Positions 1 to 8,305 of a stretch of DNA of 64,000 bases are shown piece by piece; within the stretch, counting starts at the first letter, position 1; each line of letters opens with the position of its first letter. A program made the translations under genes and the position numbers. The stretch is from an uncultured Bacillota bacterium (lineage in GTDB: Bacteria > Bacillota_I > Bacilli_A > RFN20 > CAG-826), in NCBI GenBank assembly GCA_937876465.1, contig CALEHV010000035.1:1-64000 (forward strand), in the 5' to 3' direction. Below the pieces are notes generated by a model, which did no database searches, had not been told where the DNA came from, and worked only from the letters and a program-made list of their open reading frames with translations.

Positions 1-7
1 TTTATGA

Positions 8-70
8 TATAATCCAATCATCTAAATTAATGTCTAGATAATTGGGTACCTATCACCTTGGGTGGTTTTT
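8..70 (+). ncRNA. possible short structured transcript
   Basis: An extended -10 (TG-A-TATAAT, 5-13) on the plus strand is followed by a long imperfect hairpin (12-24 with 35-47, one wobble and one mismatch) and then a small CACC/GGTG hairpin (54-57/61-64) with a seven-T run. Promoter, structure and terminator fit a transcript of about 50 nt ending just before the 3' end of the convergent ribU gene. No ORF of note lies inside. It could equally be the leader or terminator of a gene left of the window. Confidence 0.3.
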
Positions 71-763
71 TTATGCTTTAATTTTATCGATTAACTTGTG
101 CAAGGATTTGTACACAAGCATAGTAACCAAAATAACAATGGAGTCTTTAATAAGATTGAATGGCAAAACCGCCATTAAACCATACGCCCATTTAATATCT
201 TTAATAGCTGGATTTGCTGCTTGGCAAATAGCCAATAATTGTTCATCGTTTAAACCATATACAGACATATAAAAAGGAACCATTGCATAAATATTTAAAA
301 TTACTGAAATTACAACTTGGCATAATGTTCCAATTGCAATGCCAATAGCTGCACCGCTGAATCTTCTTCTATGTTTATAAAATAAAGTTGCAGGAATAAT
401 AAATGCAGCAGACAAAATGAAGTCCGTAATTTCACCAACACATAGTGTTGAACTTAAAGGAAGTTTAATAACTGTTTTAATTAACAAAACACATATTGCT
501 GAAAAAGGGCCATATGCAAAACCTGCAATAAAAGCAGGAATCTCATCAAAATGGAATTCTAAAAATGAAGGGAATATAGGTACAGGGAATTTTAAAACTG
601 GTACTGCATAAAGAATTGCAGCCATTGCACCAAAAATTGCGACTCTAACGATAAAGCGTGTCCAATTAATTGATTTTTTTGTAATATTTTGATCAAAAAA
701 TACTTTAACAAAGCATGTTAACCAAGCTATAACTACGATTCCTAAAATAATTACTCTAGCCAT
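71..763 (-). CDS. ribU: riboflavin ECF transporter S component RibU
   Basis: Membrane protein of 230 aa with about six hydrophobic segments. As the substrate-binding S component of a group II ECF transporter it would capture riboflavin at the membrane and be energised by the shared EcfA-EcfA'-EcfT module, encoded elsewhere in this window (24969-27641). The stretch FHFDEIPAFIAGFAYGP near residue 90 is typical of RibU. The specificity call rests mainly on the FMN riboswitch directly upstream (778-897), which in Firmicutes controls riboflavin synthesis or uptake. It has its own promoter just after rsmG. No rho-independent terminator is seen between its stop and the window start. Confidence 0.9.
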   Translation of the reverse strand: MARVIILGIVVIAWLTCFVKVFFDQNITKKSINWTRFIVRVAIFGAMAAILYAVPVLKFPVPIFPSFLEFHFDEIPAFIAGFAYGPFSAICVLLIKTVIKLPLSSTLCVGEITDFILSAAFIIPATLFYKHRRRFSGAAIGIAIGTLCQVVISVILNIYAMVPFYMSVYGLNDEQLLAICQAANPAIKDIKWAYGLMAVLPFNLIKDSIVILVTMLVYKSLHKLIDKIKA

Positions 764-777
764 TAAAAAATACCCTT

Positions 778-897
778 CTTCAGGGTAAACAAAATGTTTC
801 TCTCATCCAGACTTTACTGTCGCCTCTGGAATTTAACCAGATCTGCCTTTCGGCTCGCGGGGTATACCGCCGGTTAGGAATTACACCTTACCCTGAA
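778..897 (-). promoter_or_regulatory. FMN riboswitch (RFN element)
   Basis: Read on the minus strand, the leader contains the conserved RFN blocks: an AGGGTAAGGTGTAATTCC-like 5' block, then CGGCGGTATA..CCGCGAGCC, AGGCAGATCTGGT, CCAGAGGCGACAGTAAAGTC and GGATGAGAGAAAC. The P1 helix is formed by TTCAGGGTAA and TTACCCTGAA at the two ends. It ends 14 nt before the ribU ATG, with no terminator hairpin between, so control is probably at translation initiation. FMN binding should lower RibU expression. Confidence 0.95.
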
Positions 898-905
898 ACA
901 CAATC

Positions 906-914
906 ATTATATCA
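906..914 (-). promoter_or_regulatory. extended -10 promoter of ribU
   Basis: Minus strand reads TGATATAAT, a perfect extended -10 (TG-N-TATAAT), placed a few nt before the RFN element; no good -35 is seen, as is common for extended -10 promoters. Upstream bases lie in the last codons of rsmG, so ribU can be transcribed apart from the suf-mnmG-rsmG operon. Confidence 0.6.
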
Positions 915-920
915 CAATTC

Positions 921-1619
921 TTAAAGAGGTGACTTAGAAATTTCAGCAAAGTTTCTTGGATATTTGTTCTTTGTCCTAGACATCTTTTGAACAACAATCA
1001 AACTACGTTTTTCTTCGCTATTTGGTAAAACATATTTTTCTATTTTTTCTATTTTCGAATCAAGAACCTTTAATGCATGTTTTGCATTGTTAATTTCTTC
1101 TTCACAATCAAATAATTTTAATGCGATTAGTTTTCCTTCAATTTTGAGTAAAGGAATAGCTAATTCGCAGAGCACATTCAATTGTGTAACAGCTCTAGCA
1201 GAAACATAATCAAAAGTCTCTCTATTTTTATAGTCTTCTGCACGTGATTGAACCACATCAATATTGTCTAAATATAATTGTTTTTTAATTTCATTTAAGA
1301 ATTGAATTTTTTTGCCATTCGATTCTACTAAAGTTACTTTTAAAGACGGATTGTAAATTGCTAAAGGAATTCCAGGAAAACCAGCTCCTGTGCCTATATC
1401 ACAGAGGGTTTTTCCATTAAAATCTATGAATTTTGCAGGGAAAATTGAATCTATAAAGTGTTTTAAAAGGATACCATCTTCATCTAAAATAGCGGTTAAA
1501 TTAAACTTATTATTCCACTCTAAAAGAAGCGACTCATACAAGGCAAATTTATTAACTTTTTCATCGTCTAATTTGAGTCCTATTTCTTTGATCAAATTTA
1601 ATAGTTTTTCTTTATTCAT
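921..1619 (-). CDS. rsmG: 16S rRNA (guanine-N7)-methyltransferase RsmG
   Basis: The 232-aa product matches RsmG/GidB in length and motifs. It methylates N7 of G527 in 16S rRNA using S-adenosylmethionine. The SAM-binding motif CDIGTGAGFPGIPLAI lies near residue 72, followed by VTLVES and the SRAEDY segment. It is the last gene of the operon and overlaps the end of mnmG by 8 bp, the usual mnmG-rsmG pairing of bacterial chromosomes, although here the pair follows the SUF genes. Cytosolic enzyme; loss is known to give low-level streptomycin resistance in other bacteria. Confidence 0.97.
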   Translation of the reverse strand: MNKEKLLNLIKEIGLKLDDEKVNKFALYESLLLEWNNKFNLTAILDEDGILLKHFIDSIFPAKFIDFNGKTLCDIGTGAGFPGIPLAIYNPSLKVTLVESNGKKIQFLNEIKKQLYLDNIDVVQSRAEDYKNRETFDYVSARAVTQLNVLCELAIPLLKIEGKLIALKLFDCEEEINNAKHALKVLDSKIEKIEKYVLPNSEEKRSLIVVQKMSRTKNKYPRNFAEISKSPL

Positions 1620-3486
1620 GTTTAACCTTTTTTAATTGCAAAATTAACATAGAAATATCACTTGGATTTACGCCAGATATACGCCCAGCTTGTCCTATTG
1701 TTAAAGGTCTAACTTTTGTTAATTTTTGACGTGCTTCAACGGCAATTCCGTCCATATTCATATAATCAATATTTTCAGGTATTTTATACTCTTCAAATTT
1801 TGCAAAAGAATCCGCTTCTTGTTGTTCACGTTTAATATAACCTTCAAACTTGACGCCAATTTCTAGTTGAGCAAGACCAATATAATCAAGTTTTATATCT
1901 TTTAGTTCATCGATTAAATAAACTAGATGTTCAAACTTAACACCAGGCCTTCTAAGCAAATCAATAGCTAGAACACCACAACTTAATGGTTCAATACCTT
2001 GACTAACTAAATAATCAGTAACCTTTTTACTTGTTCCTAAATGAACAGAGTTAAGAATTTGAATTGCGCGATCAACTTCCTTATTTTTGTTGATAAATTT
2101 TTGATATCTTTCTTTTGAAATCAAACCTAATTTATATCCGTAATTTGTTAAGCGTAAATCTGCATTATCATGTCTTAATAACAAACGATATTCGGCTCTA
2201 GAAGACAAAAGCCTATAAGGCTCATTTGTTCCTTTTGTAACAATATCGTCAATCATAACACCGATATATGCTTCGTTTCTTTTTAAAATAAATGGTTTTT
2301 TACCAAGTATATATAAAGAGGCATTAATTCCAGCCATTAAACCTAATGCTGCAGCTTCTTCGTATCCTGAAGTACCACAAATTTGTCCTGCACCATAAAG
2401 TCCTTTATATTTTTTAAATCTTAATGTTAAGTCAAATTGGAGAGGATCAACACAATCGTATTCAATCGCATAAGCGTACTTTAAGAATTCAGCATGTTCC
2501 ATTCCTTTAAGTGAATGAACCATTTGTTCTTGTATATCTTCTCTCATAGCGGTTGAAAAACCTTGAACATAAATTGATTCTCCATCCCTAAATTCTGGTT
2601 CAAGGAAAAGTTGATGACGTTTCTTGTCTGTAAATGTCATAACTTTGCTTTCAATTGATGGGCAATATCTTGGTCCAATGCCAGTTTGCAATCCGTTATA
2701 TGTTGCGGTTTTATCTAAGTTACTACGAATAATGTCGTGTGTAGTTTCGTTTGTATAAATTAACCAACAAGGAATTTGTTTTTCTAATGGTAAAAAACTT
2801 GTAGTTTCGTATGAAAAAGCAAGGTTGCCTTCCATTCCTAATTCAACTTCAGCTTCTGAGAAATCAATAGAAGATTTTTTAATTCTTGGAGGGGTACCCG
2901 TTTTGAATCTAACAATATCAATACCCATCTTTTGCAAGGATTTTGATAGGCCAATTGACGGTTTTTCGCCATCAGGCCCACCTGAAACTGCTTTATTTCC
3001 ACGTAGAATTGCACCTTCCATATATGTTCCAGTTGCAATAATTACAGCCTTCGATTTGATGAGTGTTCCATCTTCTAAAATTACGCCATCAACAACGTCG
3101 TCATGATAAGAAATTCCGGTGACTTGAGCTTCAATAATTTCGAGATTTTTAGTCTCATCCAACATTTTTTGAACTTGGGCTGGATAATATTTTTTATCTT
3201 CTTGAGCTCTTAAGCATTGAACACCAGGTCCTTTGCCGGTATTAAGCATCTTAATTTGCAAATATTCTCTATCTGCAGCAATGCCCATTACACCACCAAG
3301 CGCATCTATTTCTCTAACAACAACGCCCTTAGCAGATCCACCAATTGATGGGTTACAAGGCATGTTGGAAATCATTTTCTTATTTAATGTTATAAGTAAC
3401 GTTGAAAGACCCATGTGTGCTGCTGCACTACATGCTTCTACACCTGCGTGTCCGCCACCAACAACAATTACATCAAAGTCTTTCAT
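1612..3486 (-). CDS. mnmG: tRNA uridine-5-carboxymethylaminomethyl modification enzyme MnmG
   Basis: The 624-aa FAD protein matches MnmG/GidA over its full length. With MnmE it installs the cmnm5 group on wobble U34 of certain tRNAs. An N-terminal FAD-binding motif (VVGGGHAGVEA), the family motif NPSIGGSAKG near residue 45 and a C-terminal helical domain are present. Start ATG overlaps the sufB stop as TAATG, so the two are translationally coupled; the stop overlaps rsmG. MnmE is not in this window. Confidence 0.98.
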   Translation of the reverse strand: MKDFDVIVVGGGHAGVEACSAAAHMGLSTLLITLNKKMISNMPCNPSIGGSAKGVVVREIDALGGVMGIAADREYLQIKMLNTGKGPGVQCLRAQEDKKYYPAQVQKMLDETKNLEIIEAQVTGISYHDDVVDGVILEDGTLIKSKAVIIATGTYMEGAILRGNKAVSGGPDGEKPSIGLSKSLQKMGIDIVRFKTGTPPRIKKSSIDFSEAEVELGMEGNLAFSYETTSFLPLEKQIPCWLIYTNETTHDIIRSNLDKTATYNGLQTGIGPRYCPSIESKVMTFTDKKRHQLFLEPEFRDGESIYVQGFSTAMREDIQEQMVHSLKGMEHAEFLKYAYAIEYDCVDPLQFDLTLRFKKYKGLYGAGQICGTSGYEEAAALGLMAGINASLYILGKKPFILKRNEAYIGVMIDDIVTKGTNEPYRLLSSRAEYRLLLRHDNADLRLTNYGYKLGLISKERYQKFINKNKEVDRAIQILNSVHLGTSKKVTDYLVSQGIEPLSCGVLAIDLLRRPGVKFEHLVYLIDELKDIKLDYIGLAQLEIGVKFEGYIKREQQEADSFAKFEEYKIPENIDYMNMDGIAVEARQKLTKVRPLTIGQAGRISGVNPSDISMLILQLKKVKHE

Positions 3487-4886
3487 TATCCTATGCTTCC
3501 ATCCATATCCATTTTAATAAGTTGATTCAATTCAACTGCATATTCCATTGGCAATTCTTTTGAGAATGGTTCAATAAATCCCATAATAATCATTTGAGTT
3601 GCGTCTTTTTTAGAAATTCCGCGAGACATTAAATAAAATAATTGATCTTCATTAATTTTACTTACTGTTGCTTCGTGTTCAATAAATGAACTATTGTTCA
3701 TAACTTGATTTGTTGGAATAGTATCAGATTTAGAAATATCATCCAAAATTAATGTGTCACATTCAACGTGTGATTTACAGTTCAATGCATTTTTCATATG
3801 TCTAACTGTTCCACGATAATTAGCAACACCACCATTTTTAACAATTGATTTTGAAATAATAGTAGATGAAGTATTGCTTGCTAAATGAATCATTCTTGCG
3901 CCAGCATCTTGATATTGTCCCTTACCAGCAACTGCAACTGATACACAATAACCTCTAGCGCCTTCACCTGCTAAAACACATGCAGGGTATTTCATATTTG
4001 TTTGGGAACCAATATTTCCGTCTATCCATTCCATGGATCCGTTTTCCATAACCAAGGCACGTTTTGTAACTAAATTAACAATATTTGTTGACCAGTTTTG
4101 AACAGTAGAATATCTACATTTGCCGCCTGCTAAAACTACAATTTCAACAACTGCAGCATGCAAACTGTCCTTACTATAAATAGGTGCAGTACAACCTTCA
4201 ACATAGTGAACGCTTGCACCTTCATCAACAATAATTAATGTTCTTTCAAATTGACCAGATTTTTCATTATTAATTCTAAAATAGGATTGTAATGGTTTAT
4301 CTAAAACAACTCCCTTTGGGACATAAATGAAGGATCCGCCTGACCAAACAGCACTATTCAGTGCTGAAAATTTGTTATCAGCATATGGAACGACTGTATT
4401 CATATACTTTTTAACAAGTTCTGGACACATTTGAACAGCTTGATCTGTTGAAAGGAAAATAACTCCTTTATCTTCAACTTCCTTGAGCATGTTGTGATAA
4501 ACAGCTTCTGATTCATATTGAGTAGTAACTCCAGACAAATATTTTTGTTCAGCTTCAGGAATACCCAATTTTTGAAATGTATTTTTAATTGTTTCAGGAA
4601 CTTGTTCCCAATCTTTTGCAACTTTTTTACTTGGTCTAATAAAGTATGTATAAGATTGAAAATCTAATTTAGATAAATCAGGGCCAAATTTAGGCATTGG
4701 AAGTTTGCAAAAAGCATTATATGCTTTTAGTCTAAATTCAAGCATCCAATCAGGTTCATTTTTTAACTTAGAAATTTCTCGAACAATTTCTTCTGATAAA
4801 CCTTTTCCAGTATCTAAAAGAGAAACATCTTCGTCTTTGAATCCGTATTTATATTCTTGTTCCTTTAATAACTCTTTTTTATCCAT
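3486..4886 (-). CDS. sufB: Fe-S cluster assembly scaffold protein SufB
   Basis: The 466-aa protein has the SufB architecture: an N-terminal region followed by the right-handed beta-helix core shared with SufD, including VEGCTAPIYSKDSLHAAVVE and the C-terminal SRGISKKDA segment. SufB forms the SufBCD complex with the ATPase SufC and partner SufD, where Fe-S clusters are built on a scaffold with sulfur from SufS-SufU. It lies 2 nt after sufU and is coupled to mnmG. The C-terminal FIEHEAT motif carries the glutamate and histidine expected near the assembly site. Confidence 0.97.
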   Translation of the reverse strand: MDKKELLKEQEYKYGFKDEDVSLLDTGKGLSEEIVREISKLKNEPDWMLEFRLKAYNAFCKLPMPKFGPDLSKLDFQSYTYFIRPSKKVAKDWEQVPETIKNTFQKLGIPEAEQKYLSGVTTQYESEAVYHNMLKEVEDKGVIFLSTDQAVQMCPELVKKYMNTVVPYADNKFSALNSAVWSGGSFIYVPKGVVLDKPLQSYFRINNEKSGQFERTLIIVDEGASVHYVEGCTAPIYSKDSLHAAVVEIVVLAGGKCRYSTVQNWSTNIVNLVTKRALVMENGSMEWIDGNIGSQTNMKYPACVLAGEGARGYCVSVAVAGKGQYQDAGARMIHLASNTSSTIISKSIVKNGGVANYRGTVRHMKNALNCKSHVECDTLILDDISKSDTIPTNQVMNNSSFIEHEATVSKINEDQLFYLMSRGISKKDATQMIIMGFIEPFSKELPMEYAVELNQLIKMDMDGSIG

Positions 4887-4888
4887 AA

Positions 4889-5338
4889 TTATTTATGCTC
4901 ATGATCGTGGCAGCAAACAATTTGTTCTAAGCCATCCCAACCTATAGTTGCACATTTAATTCTTGCTGCTTGTTTTGAAGTATTCATGAAAACAATAGCT
5001 TCATCTAAAACAGATTCATCATATGGTTGTTCGTGAATCATATTTTTATATTGTTCAACGATATACATGGCGTCTTTATAGGTTTTACCTATAACTAAGC
5101 CACACATAATATCGGTAGATGCAGTCGAAATTGTGCATGCAACACCATCAAAACAACAATCTTTAACACTACCATTTTCTTCTAAAACATAAATGATAAT
5201 ATCGTCAACACAGTTAGTAGAATCCATATGCACTTGCTTATAAGTTTCAGGATTACTTGGAGTGTGTTTGTATTGAGGATTGTCGTAATGATCCATGATG
5301 ATTTGTCTCATCATTTGAGGATTAATTGAAATAGGCAT
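4889..5338 (-). CDS. sufU: SufU sulfurtransferase / zinc-dependent sulfur acceptor
   Basis: The 149-aa product has the SufU zinc/sulfur-acceptor residues in family context: TNCVDD (C43, D45), GVACTIS (C68) and RIKCATIGW (C129). SufU takes persulfide sulfur from SufS for cluster assembly. The chosen start at 5338 has a GGTGGTGA stretch upstream and overlaps the sufS end by 17 bp; a later ATG pair eight codons in lacks a ribosome-binding site. An odd feature is the C-terminal tail VCCHDHEHK, rich in Cys and His, which may bind an additional metal. Confidence 0.95.
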   Translation of the reverse strand: MPISINPQMMRQIIMDHYDNPQYKHTPSNPETYKQVHMDSTNCVDDIIIYVLEENGSVKDCCFDGVACTISTASTDIMCGLVIGKTYKDAMYIVEQYKNMIHEQPYDESVLDEAIVFMNTSKQAARIKCATIGWDGLEQIVCCHDHEHK

Positions 5339-6554
5339 CTAAAAAGTCACCACCATTCTTTAATGTTTCAACTAAGTAATCAATTTCTTCCTTAGTTGTA
5401 TAGAAATAAAAGGAAGCTCTACATGTTGCAATCTCATTTAAGAATGTAACAAGAATTTTTGCACAATGCTGTCCAGAGCGAACAGCAATTCCTTTACTAT
5501 TTAAATATGTTGCTAAATCTTGAGCAAATACACCTTTAATATTAAATGTAATAATGCCAGCTTCAGCATTTTCGTTATAAATAACGATATTAGGAATTTC
5601 TTTGAAACGTTTAATTGCATAAGTACGAATCTCGTGTTCGTATTTATTTATATTTTCCATTCCAATATTTGTAAGATAATCTATTGCAGCTTTTAAGCCA
5701 TAAATGCCTTCAATATTCATCGTGCCTGCTTCGAATTTGGTTGGTGCGTTAAGGTATTTAACATCACCGCACATATCGAATTTTGCATTCATACCACCAC
5801 CAGACATTAATGGATCCATTTTTTCTAAGAGCTCATATTTTCCATACAAAACGCCAATACCAGTTGGACCACAGCATTTATGTCCAGAGAAGCTTAAAAA
5901 ATCTACATCTAAATCTTTAACATTAATTTTCATGTGAGGAGTTGATTGAGCACCATCGCACATTACAAGTGCGCCATGTTTATGGGCAATACTCGCAATC
6001 TTTTTTATATCTACAACATATCCAAGAACATTTGTAACATGCGCAATTGCGATTATTTTTGTATTTGGTGTAATAGCTTTTTCAACATTTTCTGGTGTTA
6101 ATCTTCCTTCCTTATCTAAAGGTATATAACTTATTTTCGCACCAGTAATTTCACTTATTTTAAACCAAGGAAGAACATTTGATGCATGTTCAGCTTGAGT
6201 GATTAAAATTTCATCTTTTTCAGTCAAATATTTGCAACCATAGCCATAAGCTATTAAATTAATTGACATCGAGGTTCCTGAAGTAAAAACAATTTCATTT
6301 TCATTAGCGCCTATGAAGTTTGCTAATGTTTTTCTTGCTTCTTCAACCTTTTGATCTGCATTAAAGCAAAGATCGTAATCTCCACGATGGGTGTTTGAAG
6401 TTTCTTTTGTCAAATATTCATTTATAGCATTAATAACACAATCAGGTTTGAATGTTGTTGATGCGTTGTCCAAAAATACAAGATTGTGATTTTGCATATT
6501 AATCTTCTTTCTAAACATTGGAAAGTCTTGTCTTATTTTATAAGGATCAAACAT
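5322..6554 (-). CDS. sufS: cysteine desulfurase SufS
   Basis: A 410-aa PLP-dependent class V aminotransferase-fold enzyme, group II cysteine desulfurase. It converts cysteine to alanine and an enzyme-bound persulfide passed to SufU. The PLP lysine is in SFSGHKCCGPTG and the catalytic cysteine loop is VRSGQHCAKIL near residue 365; the THRGDYDL segment is also typical. ATG overlaps the sufD stop as TAATG. It is the middle gene of sufCDSUB. Confidence 0.97.
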   Translation of the reverse strand: MFDPYKIRQDFPMFRKKINMQNHNLVFLDNASTTFKPDCVINAINEYLTKETSNTHRGDYDLCFNADQKVEEARKTLANFIGANENEIVFTSGTSMSINLIAYGYGCKYLTEKDEILITQAEHASNVLPWFKISEITGAKISYIPLDKEGRLTPENVEKAITPNTKIIAIAHVTNVLGYVVDIKKIASIAHKHGALVMCDGAQSTPHMKINVKDLDVDFLSFSGHKCCGPTGIGVLYGKYELLEKMDPLMSGGGMNAKFDMCGDVKYLNAPTKFEAGTMNIEGIYGLKAAIDYLTNIGMENINKYEHEIRTYAIKRFKEIPNIVIYNENAEAGIITFNIKGVFAQDLATYLNSKGIAVRSGQHCAKILVTFLNEIATCRASFYFYTTKEEIDYLVETLKNGGDFLDAYFN

Positions 6555-7255
6555 TACATTGCCTCCTTAATTGCGTTTTCAATTTTTTCTTTATTTTCAT
6601 CTGAGAAATATTTGGAAATAGGTTGTAAATATCCTCTAGTAATTAATTCCCTTGCTTCATCTTTTGAAAGTCCTCTAGACATAAGATAAAACATATGGTC
6701 AGAATTAAGTTGTCCAACTACAGCTGAATGGCTTGCTTGAACATCGTTTTCGTCAATACATAAACGAGGGGATGCAACACCATTACTTTCTTTATCAAAA
6801 ACAATGATTTTGGCAATCTGATTTGTAACTGATTTTTTAGCACCATTTTGGATGCGATTTTCGCCAGTAAAAATGACTCTCGATTTGTCACGTGCAACAC
6901 CATAGTTATCCATCAATGCAGTTGTATGTCCAACAAGGTGATTAAAAGAGACATCAAAATTCTTCTTAAAACTTTGATTTGCAAGTGTTGCTAAATGCCA
7001 CTCGCATGACGCGCCTTCTTCTATTAAATTAACATTAGAAATAAGATCAATATTGCCGTTTGAAAAATCTGCAAAAACTACGATTAAATGGCAATTATAT
7101 CCAACTTTTGCAAGGAAATTTAACTTTTTATCGCTTCCTAAATTAAGCACTTTAATTGTTAAAGAAGCACCATCTAAAAGTTCCACCGAAACATCATCAA
7201 TATCGGTGATTTCTAAGTCTTGATTTTGGTTAACTAATTTAATAACTTTTTCCAT
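6554..7255 (-). CDS. sufD: SufD-type Fe-S assembly protein (short form)
   Basis: Only 233 aa, against roughly 400 or more for usual SufD, but the C-terminal beta-helix/helix end is clear: SRLCIDENDVQASHSA, then HMFYLMSRGLSKDEARELI, which parallels the sufB C-terminus. It is therefore a SufD core lacking most of the N-terminal region. As partner of SufB and SufC it would complete the assembly complex. Both ends are coupled to neighbours by TAATG overlaps, so it is an intact gene rather than a fragment. Confidence 0.88.
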   Translation of the reverse strand: MEKVIKLVNQNQDLEITDIDDVSVELLDGASLTIKVLNLGSDKKLNFLAKVGYNCHLIVVFADFSNGNIDLISNVNLIEEGASCEWHLATLANQSFKKNFDVSFNHLVGHTTALMDNYGVARDKSRVIFTGENRIQNGAKKSVTNQIAKIIVFDKESNGVASPRLCIDENDVQASHSAVVGQLNSDHMFYLMSRGLSKDEARELITRGYLQPISKYFSDENKEKIENAIKEAM

Positions 7256-8073
7256 TATTTTGACTTTAAAATTTCCTTAGTTGCGCATGTTCCAATTGAT
7301 ACGGAATTCATCTCTGTTTCCTTCTCAATTTCAATGCCTAATTCTTTACGTAACCATTCATAGCCTTGAGCATCGATTTTTTGGATCAATTCACGACCAC
7401 CTTCAACTGCAACTTTTCCATTGACTAAAACTACAGCATGGTCAACATCAATTAACTCATACAATCTAGCATAGTGAGAGACGATAACGAATCCTCTATT
7501 CTTTTGTTCTTCTTTAATAATTTTTGCAACGATTTGAACTGCATCAACATCTAGTCCAGAATCAATTTCATCAAGCATAACAATTTGAGGATTTAGAATG
7601 AGCATTTGAAGAATTTCGTTTTTCTTCTTTTCTCCACCTGAGAAGCCTTCGTTTAAATTACGATTTGCCATTTCAAAAGGAATGTTTGTTCTTTCGTATG
7701 CATTATTAAGAAGTTTATAAAACTCAAATAAAGAAACAGGTTTTTCTCTGTGTGCATTTAAACTTGCTTTCAAAAAATCAGAGTTATTAACACCAGGAAC
7801 TTCGCTTGGATATTGCATTCCAAGGAACAAACCAAGTTTGCTTCTTTCATTAACTTCGAGTTTTAAAACATCTTTTCCATCGAAAAGAATTTCACCTTCG
7901 GTTACGGTATAGTTTGGATTGCCCATGATTGTTTGGAGAAGAGTTGATTTGCCATTACCGTTTGGACCTAAAAGTGCGACCGTCTTTGACGAGTCTATTT
8001 TTAAATTTAATCCTTTTAGAATTTCTTTCTCTTTCACGTTTACGTGAAGGTTTTTAATTTCAAGTACTGACAT
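7255..8073 (-). CDS. sufC: Fe-S assembly ATPase SufC
   Basis: ABC-type ATPase of 272 aa that powers SufBCD. Walker A is GPNGNGKST, the signature is GFSGGEKKKNEIL, and Walker B is IVMLDEIDSGLD. The frame stays open to 8172, but the start at 8073 (MSVLEIKNL) is preferred: it has GAAGGAG 9 nt upstream, matches SufC N-termini, and the promoter at 8102-8130 lies inside the longer version. First gene of the operon sufC-sufD-sufS-sufU-sufB-mnmG-rsmG. Confidence 0.96.
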   Translation of the reverse strand: MSVLEIKNLHVNVKEKEILKGLNLKIDSSKTVALLGPNGNGKSTLLQTIMGNPNYTVTEGEILFDGKDVLKLEVNERSKLGLFLGMQYPSEVPGVNNSDFLKASLNAHREKPVSLFEFYKLLNNAYERTNIPFEMANRNLNEGFSGGEKKKNEILQMLILNPQIVMLDEIDSGLDVDAVQIVAKIIKEEQKNRGFVIVSHYARLYELIDVDHAVVLVNGKVAVEGGRELIQKIDAQGYEWLRKELGIEIEKETEMNSVSIGTCATKEILKSK

Positions 8074-8101
8074 ATGCATTTTCTCCTTCAAATCTTCACA
8101 T

Positions 8102-8130
8102 ATTCTACTCGTATAAAAATGGGGTTTCAA
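8102..8130 (-). promoter_or_regulatory. promoter of the suf operon
   Basis: On the minus strand TTGAAA (8125-8130) and TAGAAT (8102-8107) are separated by exactly 17 nt. Transcription would begin near 8095, giving a leader of about 20 nt before sufC with its Shine-Dalgarno sequence. Confidence 0.65.
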
Positions 8131-8235
8131 ATAAAACGATAAGAAATCGTGCAAAGATAATTCTTTGGACACTTTTTCGTAACAAAATTAAGCCCAAAAA
8201 TATAGATAAATCTATCTCAATTCGCTAAATTCTAT

Positions 8236-8264
8236 TTGTATTTATACAAGAGTTATTATATTAT
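8236..8264 (+). promoter_or_regulatory. promoter of the foldase-lipoprotein operon
   Basis: TTGTAT (8236-8241) and TATTAT (8259-8264) are separated by 17 nt, about 40 nt before the ATG at 8306. AAGGAGG at 8285-8291 serves as ribosome-binding site, with a rather long spacing of 14 nt. Confidence 0.5.
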
Positions 8265-8305
8265 TTACTCGCTATGTTTGAAAAAGGAGGAGCACAAGGT
8301 TAATT

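Noticed and set aside
8074..8172. Longer sufC reading frame starting at 8172
   Set aside because: The extension contains the predicted promoter and matches no SufC N-terminus; the start with ribosome-binding site is at 8073.
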